In this document: in pieces, positions 17,222-26,903 of the stretch
How the letters are laid out: each line of letters begins with the position of its first letter
Numbering within the stretch: the first letter of the stretch is position 1
Assembly (NCBI RefSeq): GCF_000758685.1
Contig: NZ_CP009286.1
Coordinates: 5,251,001 to 5,315,000, forward strand
Origin: Paenibacillus stellifer
GTDB taxonomy: Bacteria; Bacillota; Bacilli; Paenibacillales; Paenibacillaceae
DNA: 64,000 nucleotides
Direction: 5' to 3'
Translations under genes and position numbers: made by a program
Notes under the pieces: model-generated
What the model saw: only the letters and a program-made list of their open reading frames with translations
Database searches by the model: none
What the model was told of the DNA's origin: nothing

Positions 17222-19897
17222 TTACTTGGCATCAACCGATGTGCCAGTTGTGATGCTGTTACCAGCGTTGTCAACGATTGTTGCATTATCAACAACCTTA
17301 ACGTTCAGGGTGTTGATGTTGTTAGCATTCAGGTCCAGAAGAGTACCGTCAGCCTTCGCGAATGTTACATAGTACTTGCCTGCGTCGTTACCGGCGCCTG
17401 CAGTAACATTCTTAACTGTGTACAGAGATCCGGTAGCCGTAGTGGCAACACCGTTGATCGTGAACGAGAAGTCAGCTGCATCTACATTCTTAACTGTTTC
17501 GGAGAATCCGAGAACCAGTACAGTAGAATCACCAGTGGATACCGCAGCCGAAGTCAGTGTAGGAGCTACGCGGTCAGTCAGCGTGATGGACTGTACCTTA
17601 GCCAGTACACCGTTGCCAGCTGTATCGGCAATACCTACAGCTGCGAAGTCATAAGCCTTAGTTTCGCTGATAGCGGATTTAGGGATAATGACCTTCACTG
17701 TTGCAGCAGTCGGAGCAGTGCTGGTACCAGTGGAGCTAGTCAGGTAGATATAGGATCCGCTCGGCAGTGCTTTTGCACCCAGAGTATAGCTGTTCAGATC
17801 CTTAAGAGTTGCAACGTTCAGACCAGTTTCGTCAGTTGCAGTTACAGTTACAACCACATCGTCAGCGGAAGTGCTGTCGGTGTAAGTGATTCCTGTTACT
17901 ACCGGTCTTGTGTAGTCAGTAGTCGAGGTAGTTGCTACAGATACAGTCACAGCTGTTGCAGACAGCTTATTGGCAGACAGGGAGATGTCTGTTACCAGAG
18001 CTGCTGGCAGACGCAGAGTGTAGTTGCCGCTCAGGCCAGTAACGTTCGGATAAGTAACGGTAGCACCGTCTACAACCGCACCAGTGTAATTAGTGGATAC
18101 GATTTGACCAGTAGATTCGCTGATCAGCGTAGGAGCGCCAGTCAAGCTAGTTACATCTTCAGAGAACGTTACAACCAGACCCTTGCCGCTAGTGTATACT
18201 GCGCTAGCAACAGTCGGAGCAGTTGTATCCTTAGTGATTGTGATCGGTTGAGTCAGAGCTGTTCCCAAAGTATTACCCAGCGTATCCTTAACGGAAGCGC
18301 CAAATACGATGGATCCAGTGAACGTTCCGGAAGACGGAAGCGAGAAGCCTGCAGGAACTTGCAGTCTGATCGTATCCTTGTTGGAAGTCGTTACGACGCT
18401 GAATGTTCCCTTACTGTCGCCATATGCATCCAGCAGACGAACGTTAGCAACGAAGGACTCGTAGTTTACTTTCTTGTTGAACTTAACGTCAACATACTTG
18501 TCACTAACCGGAGTGATGCTTACGATCGTCGGAGCAGCCGTATCGGAAGTTACCGTTACAGTCGTCTTGATCGGGTTCGGGTTAGCTACGTTGCCGGCGA
18601 AGTCAGTCACGTTCAGCAGGGATACATCATAAGTAGCTCCGCTGTTCAGTGTTCCCGTCGTCAGTGTGAAAGTATCATAAGTATCGGATGCTACCGTTGC
18701 AGCAGAAGCTACGCCGTTAACATAAGCGATGATACCAGCCGATTTAACCGGCTCGCTGAATTTAACAGTCACGGAAGTAGTTGTTGTCTTAGCTACGGCA
18801 GAAACGCTAGCTACAGTAGGAGCCGTAGTATCAGCAACTGTGATCAGGCTAGTGAATGCTGGGAACTTAGTTCCTGTAGTCGTCTTAACTGCGTCAGTTA
18901 CAACAACAGTGTATTGACCCTTCAGGTATTCCAGACCAGGCAGAGTGATCGTTGCTTCATTACCGCCTGCATTCAGGGTAACATAAGCGCCATCAACGGT
19001 TACAGCAGGTGCTCCGTTGAGGTAAACTGCTTGAATTACGCCAGCCTTAACCTTGTCGTTGGAAATCAACGTAGAGGCATCGATTGCACGGTTGAATTTA
19101 ACAACCAGCTGCTTAGCGTTTGGAGTTGTAACGGAGACAACCTTAGGAGCTGCCAGTGTTACTTTAACGTTGTTGTAAGTGTAGCCTTCGAACGTAAAGG
19201 CAGGAATCGTTGTTTCTACGCCTTCAACCAGAGCGGTTGTCAGTGTAACAGTTGTCGATTTGCCGTTAGCGAAAGTTACAAGAACTTCAGTCGGGCTATT
19301 AGCTTCAGCAGAAGTTACAGCCGGAGCAACCGATTGAGTTGCGATTGCATAAGCAGTTTCAACAACCAGGGAACGAGTAGCATTGCCCTTGAAGTTGGTG
19401 CTTGCTGCGATCAGGCCTTTATCGATTACTGCTTGTGCGTAACCTTTAGCCCAAGTAGATGCATTGTTGTCGGTAGTTGCAGGAGTTTCCAGTTTCAGAG
19501 CGCGAACCAGAACGGTTGCTACTTCTTCAACTGTTACTTTACCGTTGTAGTCAAAGATACCTTTAACAGTATCTTTACCCTGCATCAGGTTAGCTGCAGT
19601 AACGGCTTCGATGTAAGGAACAGCCCAGTTCTTGGCGTTGTATCCTTTATCTTTGTAGGACAGCTTGTTAGTTACTTCAGTCAGGTTGAACAGCTTGGTA
19701 ACGATCTTAGCGAACTCAGCGCGAGTCAGATCCTTCTCAAGGTGAGCCTGGCCGTCCGGATATCCGTTCAGGATGCCCTTATCTTTCAGAGCGTTAAATT
19801 TATCTTGCGGTGTTGCTGCTGTTTCACCGAATGCTACAGAGGCAAACATCGAGAATGCCATTGCTGTAGACAGTGCTACGGACAAAATTTTCTTCAT
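17222..19897 (-). CDS. Main S-layer-type protein with N-terminal SLH domains
   Basis: The 891-aa product (from ATG 19897) has a signal peptide MKKILSVALSTAMAFSMFAS, then three SLH-like repeats (about residues 30-200, e.g. LNGYPDGQAHLEKDLTRAEF and WAVPYIEAVTAANLM), followed by Thr/Val/Ser-rich Ig-like repeats marked by recurring DTTAPTV or DTAAPTI. SLH domains bind pyruvylated wall polymer, which tagO-tagA-csaB nearby would make. AAGGAGGAG lies about 11 nt before this ATG. The frame continues upstream to a second ATG at 19969 with its own AAGGGGG, so tandem starts are possible. The repeats are very codon-biased, consistent with high expression. Confidence 0.93.
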   Translation of the reverse strand: MKKILSVALSTAMAFSMFASVAFGETAATPQDKFNALKDKGILNGYPDGQAHLEKDLTRAEFAKIVTKLFNLTEVTNKLSYKDKGYNAKNWAVPYIEAVTAANLMQGKDTVKGIFDYNGKVTVEEVATVLVRALKLETPATTDNNASTWAKGYAQAVIDKGLIAASTNFKGNATRSLVVETAYAIATQSVAPAVTSAEANSPTEVLVTFANGKSTTVTLTTALVEGVETTIPAFTFEGYTYNNVKVTLAAPKVVSVTTPNAKQLVVKFNRAIDASTLISNDKVKAGVIQAVYLNGAPAVTVDGAYVTLNAGGNEATITLPGLEYLKGQYTVVVTDAVKTTTGTKFPAFTSLITVADTTAPTVASVSAVAKTTTTSVTVKFSEPVKSAGIIAYVNGVASAATVASDTYDTFTLTTGTLNSGATYDVSLLNVTDFAGNVANPNPIKTTVTVTSDTAAPTIVSITPVSDKYVDVKFNKKVNYESFVANVRLLDAYGDSKGTFSVVTTSNKDTIRLQVPAGFSLPSSGTFTGSIVFGASVKDTLGNTLGTALTQPITITKDTTAPTVASAVYTSGKGLVVTFSEDVTSLTGAPTLISESTGQIVSTNYTGAVVDGATVTYPNVTGLSGNYTLRLPAALVTDISLSANKLSATAVTVSVATTSTTDYTRPVVTGITYTDSTSADDVVVTVTATDETGLNVATLKDLNSYTLGAKALPSGSYIYLTSSTGTSTAPTAATVKVIIPKSAISETKAYDFAAVGIADTAGNGVLAKVQSITLTDRVAPTLTSAAVSTGDSTVLVLGFSETVKNVDAADFSFTINGVATTATGSLYTVKNVTAGAGNDAGKYYVTFAKADGTLLDLNANNINTLNVKVVDNATIVDNAGNSITTGTSVDAK

Positions 19898-20088
19898 AAC
19901 CTTTTTTTCTCCTCCTTGAACATTCATGAACTGTGGTTCTTGTTTAGTTGGGTAGCTCATGTCACTCATTAGCCGATGCACCCCCTTTCCCGAGTTGAGC
20001 AAATTAAGTATAAATAATGTCTGTGACGGGTATCACAGAAACTGGTAAATGCATTCAAGGCATGACAATACTAGATTCCTAATTCTAC
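19898..20088 (-). promoter_or_regulatory. S-layer mRNA leader with hairpin and a second in-frame start
   Basis: About 190 nt separate the predicted transcription start from the main ATG. The leader contains a 7-bp hairpin (TCTGTGA...TCACAGA, 20022-20041) and an upstream in-frame ATG (19969) preceded by AAAGGGGG, which would add 24 residues (MSDMSYPTKQEPQF...). A similar tandem-start arrangement is known for Brevibacillus cell-wall protein genes. Confidence 0.6.
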
Positions 20089-20094
20089 CTTAGT

Positions 20095-20123
20095 ATTATA
20101 CAATGTGCCTTAAGTCACGTAAA
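20095..20123 (-). promoter_or_regulatory. Promoter of the S-layer gene
   Basis: On the minus strand a consensus TATAAT (20095-20100) is preceded after 17 nt by TTTACG (20118-20123), a partial -35 match. Predicted start near 20088. Confidence 0.65.
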
Positions 20124-20479
20124 GCTAATTTTTCCAACCGATAAATATGGGTATTTATTCAGCGTGCTTTGTTGTGACCCTACATCTTAGACGCTTCAGT
20201 TTCTTAAAAGTTGCGCCTCTTTTAATTTTTTTTTGGAGAGGTGACCCATGGGCCCCTGCGTCCAATTTCGGTAATATAATCAAAACATGGCTGACTCCGG
20301 AAACCAGTATAGCATGATTTCCCGGATTGCGTTACATGCAATATTTGTTAAGTTTATAAACCGTATTCGGCATGCTTAAACGAAGAAATTCTCTATTATA
20401 TACCTCTGTCAGAATAGCGGGACTTTCTGAATTTTAGCTGAACGCAATTGAGCGGGAGAACTATTCTAACAGCAGACAC
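20124..20479. other. AT-rich intergenic region upstream of the S-layer promoter
   Basis: No coding sequence is supported. The only visible feature is a T9 tract within a weak inverted repeat (about 20215-20247). The region may hold upstream regulatory sites for the S-layer gene, but none could be identified. Confidence 0.5.
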
Positions 20480-20522
20480 AAAAAAAAGCCCTTGTTCCGC
20501 AGTATGAATGTGGAATAGAGCT
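20480..20522 (-). terminator. Terminator of the 113-aa gene
   Basis: On the minus strand AGCTCTATTCC pairs imperfectly with GGAACAAGGGCT and is followed by eight T. Confidence 0.7.
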
Positions 20523-20568
20523 GTTGTTAGTATATATGAATTCTGTCCAGCAACACTGCAGACAGCTA

Positions 20569-20910
20569 TTATCGGATTTTCATGGAGAGCTGAATAAGCT
20601 CCTGCCGCTTCTCAGGACTTGAATTCACATTATTATAGAGAGCATCGATTGCCGCCTTGTTCTCCTTGTATGTCTTCTCATGCTTGATTGTGGTGTGGGA
20701 CCAGTCGATCAGAGCATTCTCGGCCAGTATAAGCTCGTTATACGCATCATGAAACCCGGTAGTCTGAACAAGTTCCTCCATAACCTCCTGGGTAATCTCC
20801 TGAAGCGCCCGTTTGGCGGCGATTTCTTTCTCCATCACTTTTGCTGTATTCTCAAACTTATTCTTGGCTTTCATATAATCGATCTGAGCTTTGGATAAAA
20901 TCGGTTTCAT
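20569..20910 (-). CDS. Helical cytoplasmic protein of unknown function
   Basis: The 113-aa product is highly charged and almost entirely helical by composition (KAKNKFENTAKVMEKEIAAK; EKRQELIQLSMKIR), without signal peptide or membrane segment. I do not recognise the family. It is monocistronic: AGAAGGAG lies upstream of the ATG, its own terminator follows, and it sits between two SLH-protein genes. A link to surface biogenesis is possible only by location. Confidence 0.8.
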   Translation of the reverse strand: MKPILSKAQIDYMKAKNKFENTAKVMEKEIAAKRALQEITQEVMEELVQTTGFHDAYNELILAENALIDWSHTTIKHEKTYKENKAAIDALYNNVNSSPEKRQELIQLSMKIR

Positions 20911-21012
20911 CTTGCGTTCTCCTTCTAGCTTTGAGTGTATTCTAACGCCTACTTATGCCATTGTAACGTAAAGCGATGCAGATTTCAAAGAAATGTAATT
21001 GGAAACATACAA

Positions 21013-21046
21013 GGAAGCCTCACTCCGGGTCAGGAGCGAGGCTTCC
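21013..21046 (-). terminator. Hairpin after the large SLH gene
   Basis: A 14-bp stem (arms 21033-21046 and 21013-21026) forms a very stable hairpin. The downstream T-run is short (TTG), so termination may be partial. Confidence 0.7.
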
Positions 21047-21080
21047 GTTGCAGCTTGCATCCAAGCGTTATAACCATGAA

Positions 21081-24000
21081 TTACAGCTTTTTCATTTTAA
21101 CCATCATTCGGTAAGCCATTCCCGCTCCGTCTGCCCGCGTAAATTTAGCCTGCGGATCGAAGCGGTAGGTTGCTTTTTTCTGGCCTGCAACAAGCTTATT
21201 GGCGATTCCTGGAATAACTCCGGCTTTGTACACCGCTAAAATAGACGGAACCGAATATTGGGATACAATAGAGCCGCTATCGGTAAACGTTTTTTGCAGC
21301 GTGGCCAAGTCTTTGCTGACCGTACCCAGTTTCAGATTCATCGCTCTGGCGATCATAACCGCTGCATCCTCTCGGGTGAGTGCATTATTTGGAGAGAACA
21401 CACGAGGTGCGGTTCCTTTGATCAACCCTTTACGAACTGCCGTTTCGATGTAACGGTAATCCCAAAGAACATTACTGCTGATCGGAACATCCGCGAACGT
21501 CATTTTTGTCTGATCGGCTTCATAGTCCAGTTGAATGCCCATAATCTTCACCAGCATCGTGGCAAATTCACCGCGCGTCATGTTGTCGTAAACGCCAAAC
21601 TCATTATTGTCTTTAGGATTCATAATCCCTTTTGCCAGAACGGTTTCCAGTTCATTCTTCAATGTAGGGTGAGCGACAATATCATCGTAGCTGTACCGCA
21701 AGCTCATAACGGTGTAATAACCGAACCCATCAAATTTGGCGGTGATTGTCTTACTGCCCGTATTGACGGTGCCGCCCATGTTGTACCAGGTTCCGTCTAC
21801 ACTTTTCCACACTGACAGATTGGTAGCCGCGGCGTTGGCTATCGCCGAATCATACTTCAAGGTAATGGTCCCCTGCTGAGTAGGCTCCATCCATCTTCCT
21901 TTATGCCCGGAATAGAATTCGTTGCCTGCTTTGTAGGGATGAGAAGACACGACTGTGTTGTAATCGTTCAATGAAGCGCTCGATACAAAATAACCTGGAT
22001 CGATCCAGTAGAGATTAGATGCATAACCATAGTGCACCTTAGGTGTCAGATATGTGGTTGCCAACGAGTTGGCGTCAACAGCCGTGATCTGTCCATCCTG
22101 ATAAACGAGAGTTGCGCCACTAACCTCAGTTTCACCCACGCGATTATACTGCTTGACCGTACGGCCGTCCTGCTTATCGGCAATGCCGAGCAAAATATAC
22201 TGATCATTGAACAGATTAATTTGGCGGGTATTGGTGCTTCCCGGTGTAGGCGAGGCATCCCGCAGCATGGTGCCTTTCGGGAAGTTAATGACAACCGAAT
22301 TCTGGAAAGCGGTCAGCTTGCCAGAGGAATTCAGCGTCGTCTTAAGCTGAGCTCCCTGCAGTACTTCATCCGAATAGGTGATGCTGAATGAACCATTTGT
22401 CTTCTGTGTGCCATTGGTGATTGTAAATTTGATTGTATTAACGCCCTTCTTCAAGCCCTTAAGCTCGGTCCGGAAAATATCCTCTTTACCCTTCACCAGT
22501 GCAGTCTTGCCAATAACGACGCTGTCTGCACCTTCAGCCTGAATGCTTACATCCACGAAGTTCTGCTTAATAACACTTTCGTTCGGAAGCTTAGGCGATA
22601 GTAGTTTGTATGGCGGCACCTCACGGGTAATCTGTAGAGCCTGTGAGACTGTCGAAGTTGAGAGCCGCGCCGAAATAACGAAGGTCCGAAGTCCCGTAGT
22701 CGGCAGAGCCTGCGACTTCAGCGTGAACACACCGTCCCGAGCTGAAGGGGTCAATAACGTACCTGGTGTTGTCGTAGTCCATGACACGCTCCAGACCGTA
22801 CCAGTCCAGGCTGCTTTCAGGATCTGTGATCCATCAACACTAACAACAACCTCGTCGGAGTTGCCTGTCGTGAACTGGATATCCGCGTTCTTTTGATTCG
22901 TTGTGTATTGAAGCTTGCCCGTCTCGACAAACAATTGATCAGGATCACTTGTCTGATTGACAGGGAGCGGAGTAACATCAATCAGCTTAGGCAAGTTGCT
23001 CGAGAATAAATATACGTTAACGCTGGACGTTACAGGGACTCCATTGGCCGTACCTGTGATCGTAATTTTATTTGCTCCCTCCACCAAAGAATAGAGAGCA
23101 TTACTGGCCGTGGAAAAATTAAATGTATTCGTCGCTGCATCCACAGGCAGAACCGTCGTGGAACCATTAATCGAAATTTTCAACGAATTAATGTCCGACG
23201 GCAAGAAATTAATAAGCTTACCCTGGACCGCTGTGAAATCACTCGCGCTGGTAAATACCTGATTATTGTACAGATTGCTGATCTCAATGTAAGGCGCCGA
23301 TACATAGTTAATCGGAATGTAGCGGCTGTCTGTATTGGCTCCGCTGCCCACCGTAATATGAAGCGTCTGTTTGCCGGTTGGCAGGCTGGTGATCTTGAAT
23401 ACCCGATAACCGCCATCATTACTCGTATATGCCGTTGAAGCAAGCACTGGGCTGGCTGTCGAACTGCCGTCTGGAACTGTAGTCAGCACTACACTGCTTA
23501 AGGTCCCTGCGGTAGCATCGCTTGTTTTAACAAGCAGCCACAGTGGAAGCTGGAACAAGCTGGTATTATCACTGAATGTTCCTGCAGAGGTATAAGATAC
23601 GCTCGTACCAGAAACAGAGGGGCTATACACTTGTTGAACATCCGTAATATATGGCGTCGAACTATTACGGAATTTAAAGTCAACGGAAGAGATGCTTTTG
23701 CTGTCATAGCTTCCATTAAAATAAATGGTGTAATTTCCATTGTCAGTCAAATTCAAATTCGTCGTGCCCGTATAACCAAATTTAATAAAATTACCAGTGG
23801 TAGTCGGAGCACTCACCGTCGCCGCCTCATTCGAAACAACTACTACACCGGTGTCTGTGTTCTTGATCGTGAAAGTAAGTGCGGTCAGGTTGGAAACCGC
23901 CGTTTCTGGTACCGGGAAGATGATGGAGCCGTTAAGCACGCCCGAAGCCGAAGAGATGACTGTTCCCGTATCCACGGCTGTTGTGCCAATCTTGGTGTTG

Positions 24001-24704
24001 AACGGAGTCCCGCTTCCTGCAGCAGCATAAATGACCTCGCGGGTTACAGAGTATGTCCGGGTTCCGCCATCTGTTGTCGCCACGAATGTCAGCTTATTAT
24101 ATCCGGGGTTCAACTTGTAATCAGCGATGACAAAGGTTGCGCTGCCGCCGCCATACATCTTCGAGGAATTGAGCATAACCTCAGTGGCATTCGGCGCTTC
24201 CAGCATCACTGTCAGCCCTTGTGTATTTACCAATGTAGGCGCACTTTCGTTAAGCAAAGTACCATCCGGCAGAGCGATGTTATAAATCGCAGGCACGTTG
24301 GAGAAATTGACATAGGCCTCGCTGCTGACCATGCTTCCATCGGAAGTCGTACCATAGACCGTAATCCGGTTAAGACCCTGAGTCAGTTGGACGTTGGTAA
24401 ATGTAAAATACTTCTCGTTCGTAATCGTTGGCTTGACATCGGTGCCGTTCGCACCGGCTACCGCGGTACCATTAATTAAACCATCCACTTTATAGTAGAT
24501 ACTGTCGGCAGACACGCCATTAAAGGTCCCTTCGACATCAACGGTGCTTGTGTTGACAGATGTCGGTGAGTTCTGGTCTGTACTGAATTTGGTAAACGAA
24601 AAGTATTGCCCTGCAGCCTGTACAGCCCCCGATGCCGAGAGAGTCGACAGCAGGATTACAGCTGCCAGAATGAAACTGCCGATCGACTTGAATCTGTTCT
24701 TCAC
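21081..24704 (-). CDS. Large secreted SLH-domain protein with Ig-like repeats
   Basis: The 1207-aa protein has a signal peptide (MKNRFKSIGSFILAAVILLS, cleavage likely after AVQA), a long region of beta-sandwich-like repeats (recurring GLNRITVYG, GYNKLTFVA, GANKITITG and GVNTIKFTI), and three C-terminal SLH repeats over the last about 190 residues (MTRGEFATMLVKIMG; ALTREDAAVMIARAMN; FTRADGAGMAYRMMV). It would attach to the pyruvylated wall polymer and present an adhesive or structural rod. The start is GTG with AGGAGG 8 nt upstream. It follows tagO and a terminator and is probably transcribed separately. Confidence 0.92.
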   Translation of the reverse strand: MKNRFKSIGSFILAAVILLSTLSASGAVQAAGQYFSFTKFSTDQNSPTSVNTSTVDVEGTFNGVSADSIYYKVDGLINGTAVAGANGTDVKPTITNEKYFTFTNVQLTQGLNRITVYGTTSDGSMVSSEAYVNFSNVPAIYNIALPDGTLLNESAPTLVNTQGLTVMLEAPNATEVMLNSSKMYGGGSATFVIADYKLNPGYNKLTFVATTDGGTRTYSVTREVIYAAAGSGTPFNTKIGTTAVDTGTVISSASGVLNGSIIFPVPETAVSNLTALTFTIKNTDTGVVVVSNEAATVSAPTTTGNFIKFGYTGTTNLNLTDNGNYTIYFNGSYDSKSISSVDFKFRNSSTPYITDVQQVYSPSVSGTSVSYTSAGTFSDNTSLFQLPLWLLVKTSDATAGTLSSVVLTTVPDGSSTASPVLASTAYTSNDGGYRVFKITSLPTGKQTLHITVGSGANTDSRYIPINYVSAPYIEISNLYNNQVFTSASDFTAVQGKLINFLPSDINSLKISINGSTTVLPVDAATNTFNFSTASNALYSLVEGANKITITGTANGVPVTSSVNVYLFSSNLPKLIDVTPLPVNQTSDPDQLFVETGKLQYTTNQKNADIQFTTGNSDEVVVSVDGSQILKAAWTGTVWSVSWTTTTPGTLLTPSARDGVFTLKSQALPTTGLRTFVISARLSTSTVSQALQITREVPPYKLLSPKLPNESVIKQNFVDVSIQAEGADSVVIGKTALVKGKEDIFRTELKGLKKGVNTIKFTITNGTQKTNGSFSITYSDEVLQGAQLKTTLNSSGKLTAFQNSVVINFPKGTMLRDASPTPGSTNTRQINLFNDQYILLGIADKQDGRTVKQYNRVGETEVSGATLVYQDGQITAVDANSLATTYLTPKVHYGYASNLYWIDPGYFVSSASLNDYNTVVSSHPYKAGNEFYSGHKGRWMEPTQQGTITLKYDSAIANAAATNLSVWKSVDGTWYNMGGTVNTGSKTITAKFDGFGYYTVMSLRYSYDDIVAHPTLKNELETVLAKGIMNPKDNNEFGVYDNMTRGEFATMLVKIMGIQLDYEADQTKMTFADVPISSNVLWDYRYIETAVRKGLIKGTAPRVFSPNNALTREDAAVMIARAMNLKLGTVSKDLATLQKTFTDSGSIVSQYSVPSILAVYKAGVIPGIANKLVAGQKKATYRFDPQAKFTRADGAGMAYRMMVKMKKL

Positions 24705-24824
24705 TTGTGAAACCTCCTACTGCTTTATTATTTGATCTAAAATGGATAATTGGGTGTTATGTTGCTTCCTTTTCTATATATCGGCTGATGCCCCCGCAAT
24801 AATTAGCAAATTTTTAACAAAACA

Positions 24825-24851
24825 CAAAAAACCCATTCCAAAAGGAATGGG
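24825..24851 (-). terminator. tagO operon terminator
   Basis: An 8-bp stem CCCATTCC/GGAATGGG (arms 24844-24851 and 24832-24839) with loop TTTT on the minus strand is followed by TTTTTTG. It ends the tagO transcript. Confidence 0.9.
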
Positions 24852-24897
24852 GCTTGTCTACTATAAATTCTGTTCTCAGCAGTTCACAATTTAAAAA

Positions 24898-26025
24898 TCA
24901 GGACTTGGACCCTTTCTCAGGGCTTACTTTCATGAAGACACGAGACAGCAAGTTCAGCAAAGGCTTCTTCGTCTGTCCAACCAAACCAATGACCTCCGCG
25001 CCGATCTGCAGGAAGAACAGCATCACACAGATCACGACAAAGGTTACCCAGTTTGCTTCATACATAGCCGACGAGGACTGAATAACAGCCAGAACACCGA
25101 AGAAAGCGGCGATTCCGTAAATGATCAATACCGTTTGACGGTGGCTGAAGCCCAGCTCGCGAAGACAATGATGCAGATGTCCTTTGTCCGGAGCAAAAAT
25201 CGGCTTCTTCTGCAGCTTGCGGCGCACGATCGCGAAAAAGGTGTCCGACAGCGGCACGCCGATAATCAGCAGCGGAGTGATAAAGGAAACGACCGCGATC
25301 TGCTTGAAGCCGAGCAAAGCGAGCATGCCCAAGCAGAAGCCGAGGAACAGAGAACCCGTGTCCCCCATGAAAATCTTGGCCGGATGGAAGTTAAAGAATA
25401 GGAAGCCAACAATACTGCCCAGCAGGAGCAGACAAATTAGCGCAACCATGACATTTCCCATCAAAAAGGCCATTGTGGCGATTGTTGCAATCGCGATACC
25501 GGATACTCCGGCTGCAAGCCCGTCCAACCCGTCGATCAGATTAACGGCGTTCGTCACACCGACAATCCAGAAAATCGTAAGCGGAATGGCGATCCAGCTC
25601 TCCAGCGAGGAGTAGGAATTGTTAAAAGGTATATTGACGAAGTCCACAGTGATATGGAACCCGAACACCACGATACATGCTGCGGCGATCTGTCCCAGCA
25701 GCTTCACCTTAGCCGACAGTTCAAACTTGTCGTCCAGCGCGCCGAGCAGCACAATGAGACCGCCGCCGCTGAGCAGTGCTTTGATGAAGTTCATATCGCG
25801 GGTGGAAAATTCATACGAAATAAACGGCGATATGGCAAGAAGTCCTAACACAAACGCCAGAAAAATACCCAGGCCTCCAAGGCGCGGCATAATCTTCGTG
25901 TGCACCTTGCGGGCATTCGGCACATCCGTGGCGCCAATGGCAAGAGCAAGTCTCTTGACCAGCGGCGTCAAGCACAGCGCAAGCCCCATGCAGACGATAA
26001 ATCCGGCGATGTATATAATTAGCAT
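24898..26025 (-). CDS. tagO: Undecaprenyl-phosphate GlcNAc-1-phosphate transferase, TagO/WecA type
   Basis: TagO transfers GlcNAc-1-P from UDP-GlcNAc to undecaprenyl phosphate, the first membrane step of wall teichoic acid or secondary wall polymer synthesis. The product is a multi-pass membrane protein of the MraY/WecA family, with LIDGLDGLAAGVSGIA and the catalytic FNFHPAKIFMGDTGSLFLG motif. The frame opens with TTG at 26037, but that codon touches the GGGGG site; ATG 26025 is better spaced, giving 375 aa. The 122 nt to tagA hold nothing obvious. Confidence 0.93.
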   Translation of the reverse strand: MLIIYIAGFIVCMGLALCLTPLVKRLALAIGATDVPNARKVHTKIMPRLGGLGIFLAFVLGLLAISPFISYEFSTRDMNFIKALLSGGGLIVLLGALDDKFELSAKVKLLGQIAAACIVVFGFHITVDFVNIPFNNSYSSLESWIAIPLTIFWIVGVTNAVNLIDGLDGLAAGVSGIAIATIATMAFLMGNVMVALICLLLLGSIVGFLFFNFHPAKIFMGDTGSLFLGFCLGMLALLGFKQIAVVSFITPLLIIGVPLSDTFFAIVRRKLQKKPIFAPDKGHLHHCLRELGFSHRQTVLIIYGIAAFFGVLAVIQSSSAMYEANWVTFVVICVMLFFLQIGAEVIGLVGQTKKPLLNLLSRVFMKVSPEKGSKS

Positions 26026-26147
26026 ACGTTTAGTCAACCCCCATTTCTCTACCGCATTGAATTATACTCTCATCCAAAAACAAATTCCAAGTCCGAATTC
26101 AGGCGATTTTTGTTGATTGTATGGGGAATTTCCTGATAACACTGACA

Positions 26148-26897
26148 TTAGGTCACGCTATCTTTCTCACGCACCACTTTTACTGCGAATTTCGGCAGCG
26201 CAAGCATTCTTTTATAGCGGGTAGGTTCTTTCAGAAGCCGATAGAACCATTCCAGACGCAGCTTCTGGAAGACAACGGGAGCCCTTTTGCTCTTCCCGGA
26301 GATGACGTCGAAGCTTCCGCCTACCCCCATCATAACCGGAATCCCAAGCTGCGATTTATACTTGGCGATCCAGGGCTCCTGCGTATCCGCTCCCCTTGCG
26401 ACGAACAGCAGATCCGGCTTTGTCTCCAGGATGCTGCCGATGACGCTCTCATCCTCTGATGCTCCAAAGAAGCCGTCCCGGTAGCCCGCAATAACGATTC
26501 CCGGATATTGCTTCTGTAACCGGCTCGCGGTTTCCCGAATCACCTCGGGAGTAGATCCCAGCAGATACACGCGCCAGCCATAAGTTTGCCCCACTCTCAT
26601 CAGCTCGTGCAGCAGATCATATCCGGGAACCCGTTCCTTAACAGGATTCCCGCCTCGCTGGGCTGCCCATACAACCCCGGTTCCGTCTGGAACGACAAGC
26701 TCAGCCGAAGACATGATGTCCATGTAAGCTGGGCTGTCCAGCGCGGCCATAACCATGATCGGGTTGGCCGTAATGACCTGATGAGGCGTTCTGGAACGAA
26801 TTACTTCTATTAAATAGTTAACGGTTTCCTTCATATCCATTTTGGATACCGGTATTCCAAAAATCGTTACCGTAGGCACTTTACCCGAGACCTTCAC
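26148..26897 (-). CDS. tagA: WecG/TagA/CpsF family ManNAc transferase
   Basis: TagA adds ManNAc to lipid-linked GlcNAc, forming the linkage disaccharide. The 249-aa GT26 enzyme shows the family blocks VITANPIMVMAAL, VPDGTGVVWAAQ with the conserved Asp, LLGSTPEV and ARGADTQEPWIAK. The frame opens with TTG at 26903 right after the csaB stop, but GTG 26897 has better spacing (9 nt) from AAAGGG and is preferred. It is co-transcribed with csaB. The donor UDP-ManNAc would come from MnaA, encoded at 48775-49956. Confidence 0.93.
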   Translation of the reverse strand: MKVSGKVPTVTIFGIPVSKMDMKETVNYLIEVIRSRTPHQVITANPIMVMAALDSPAYMDIMSSAELVVPDGTGVVWAAQRGGNPVKERVPGYDLLHELMRVGQTYGWRVYLLGSTPEVIRETASRLQKQYPGIVIAGYRDGFFGASEDESVIGSILETKPDLLFVARGADTQEPWIAKYKSQLGIPVMMGVGGSFDVISGKSKRAPVVFQKLRLEWFYRLLKEPTRYKRMLALPKFAVKVVREKDSVT

Positions 26898-26903
26898 TTT
26901 CAA

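Noticed and set aside
17204..19972. A 922-codon open frame on the plus strand opposite the S-layer gene
   Set aside because: It is the antisense of strongly codon-biased Thr/Val/Ser repeats. Its translation is Ser/Arg/Cys-rich without any family pattern, it lacks a ribosome site, and the minus-strand gene has clear SLH domains and a signal peptide.
24705..24830. A GGGGGCATCAGCC motif upstream of the large SLH gene resembling GGGGGTGCATCGGC in the S-layer leader
   Set aside because: The similarity is short and gapped, and the positions relative to the start codons differ, so a shared regulatory element is not supported.
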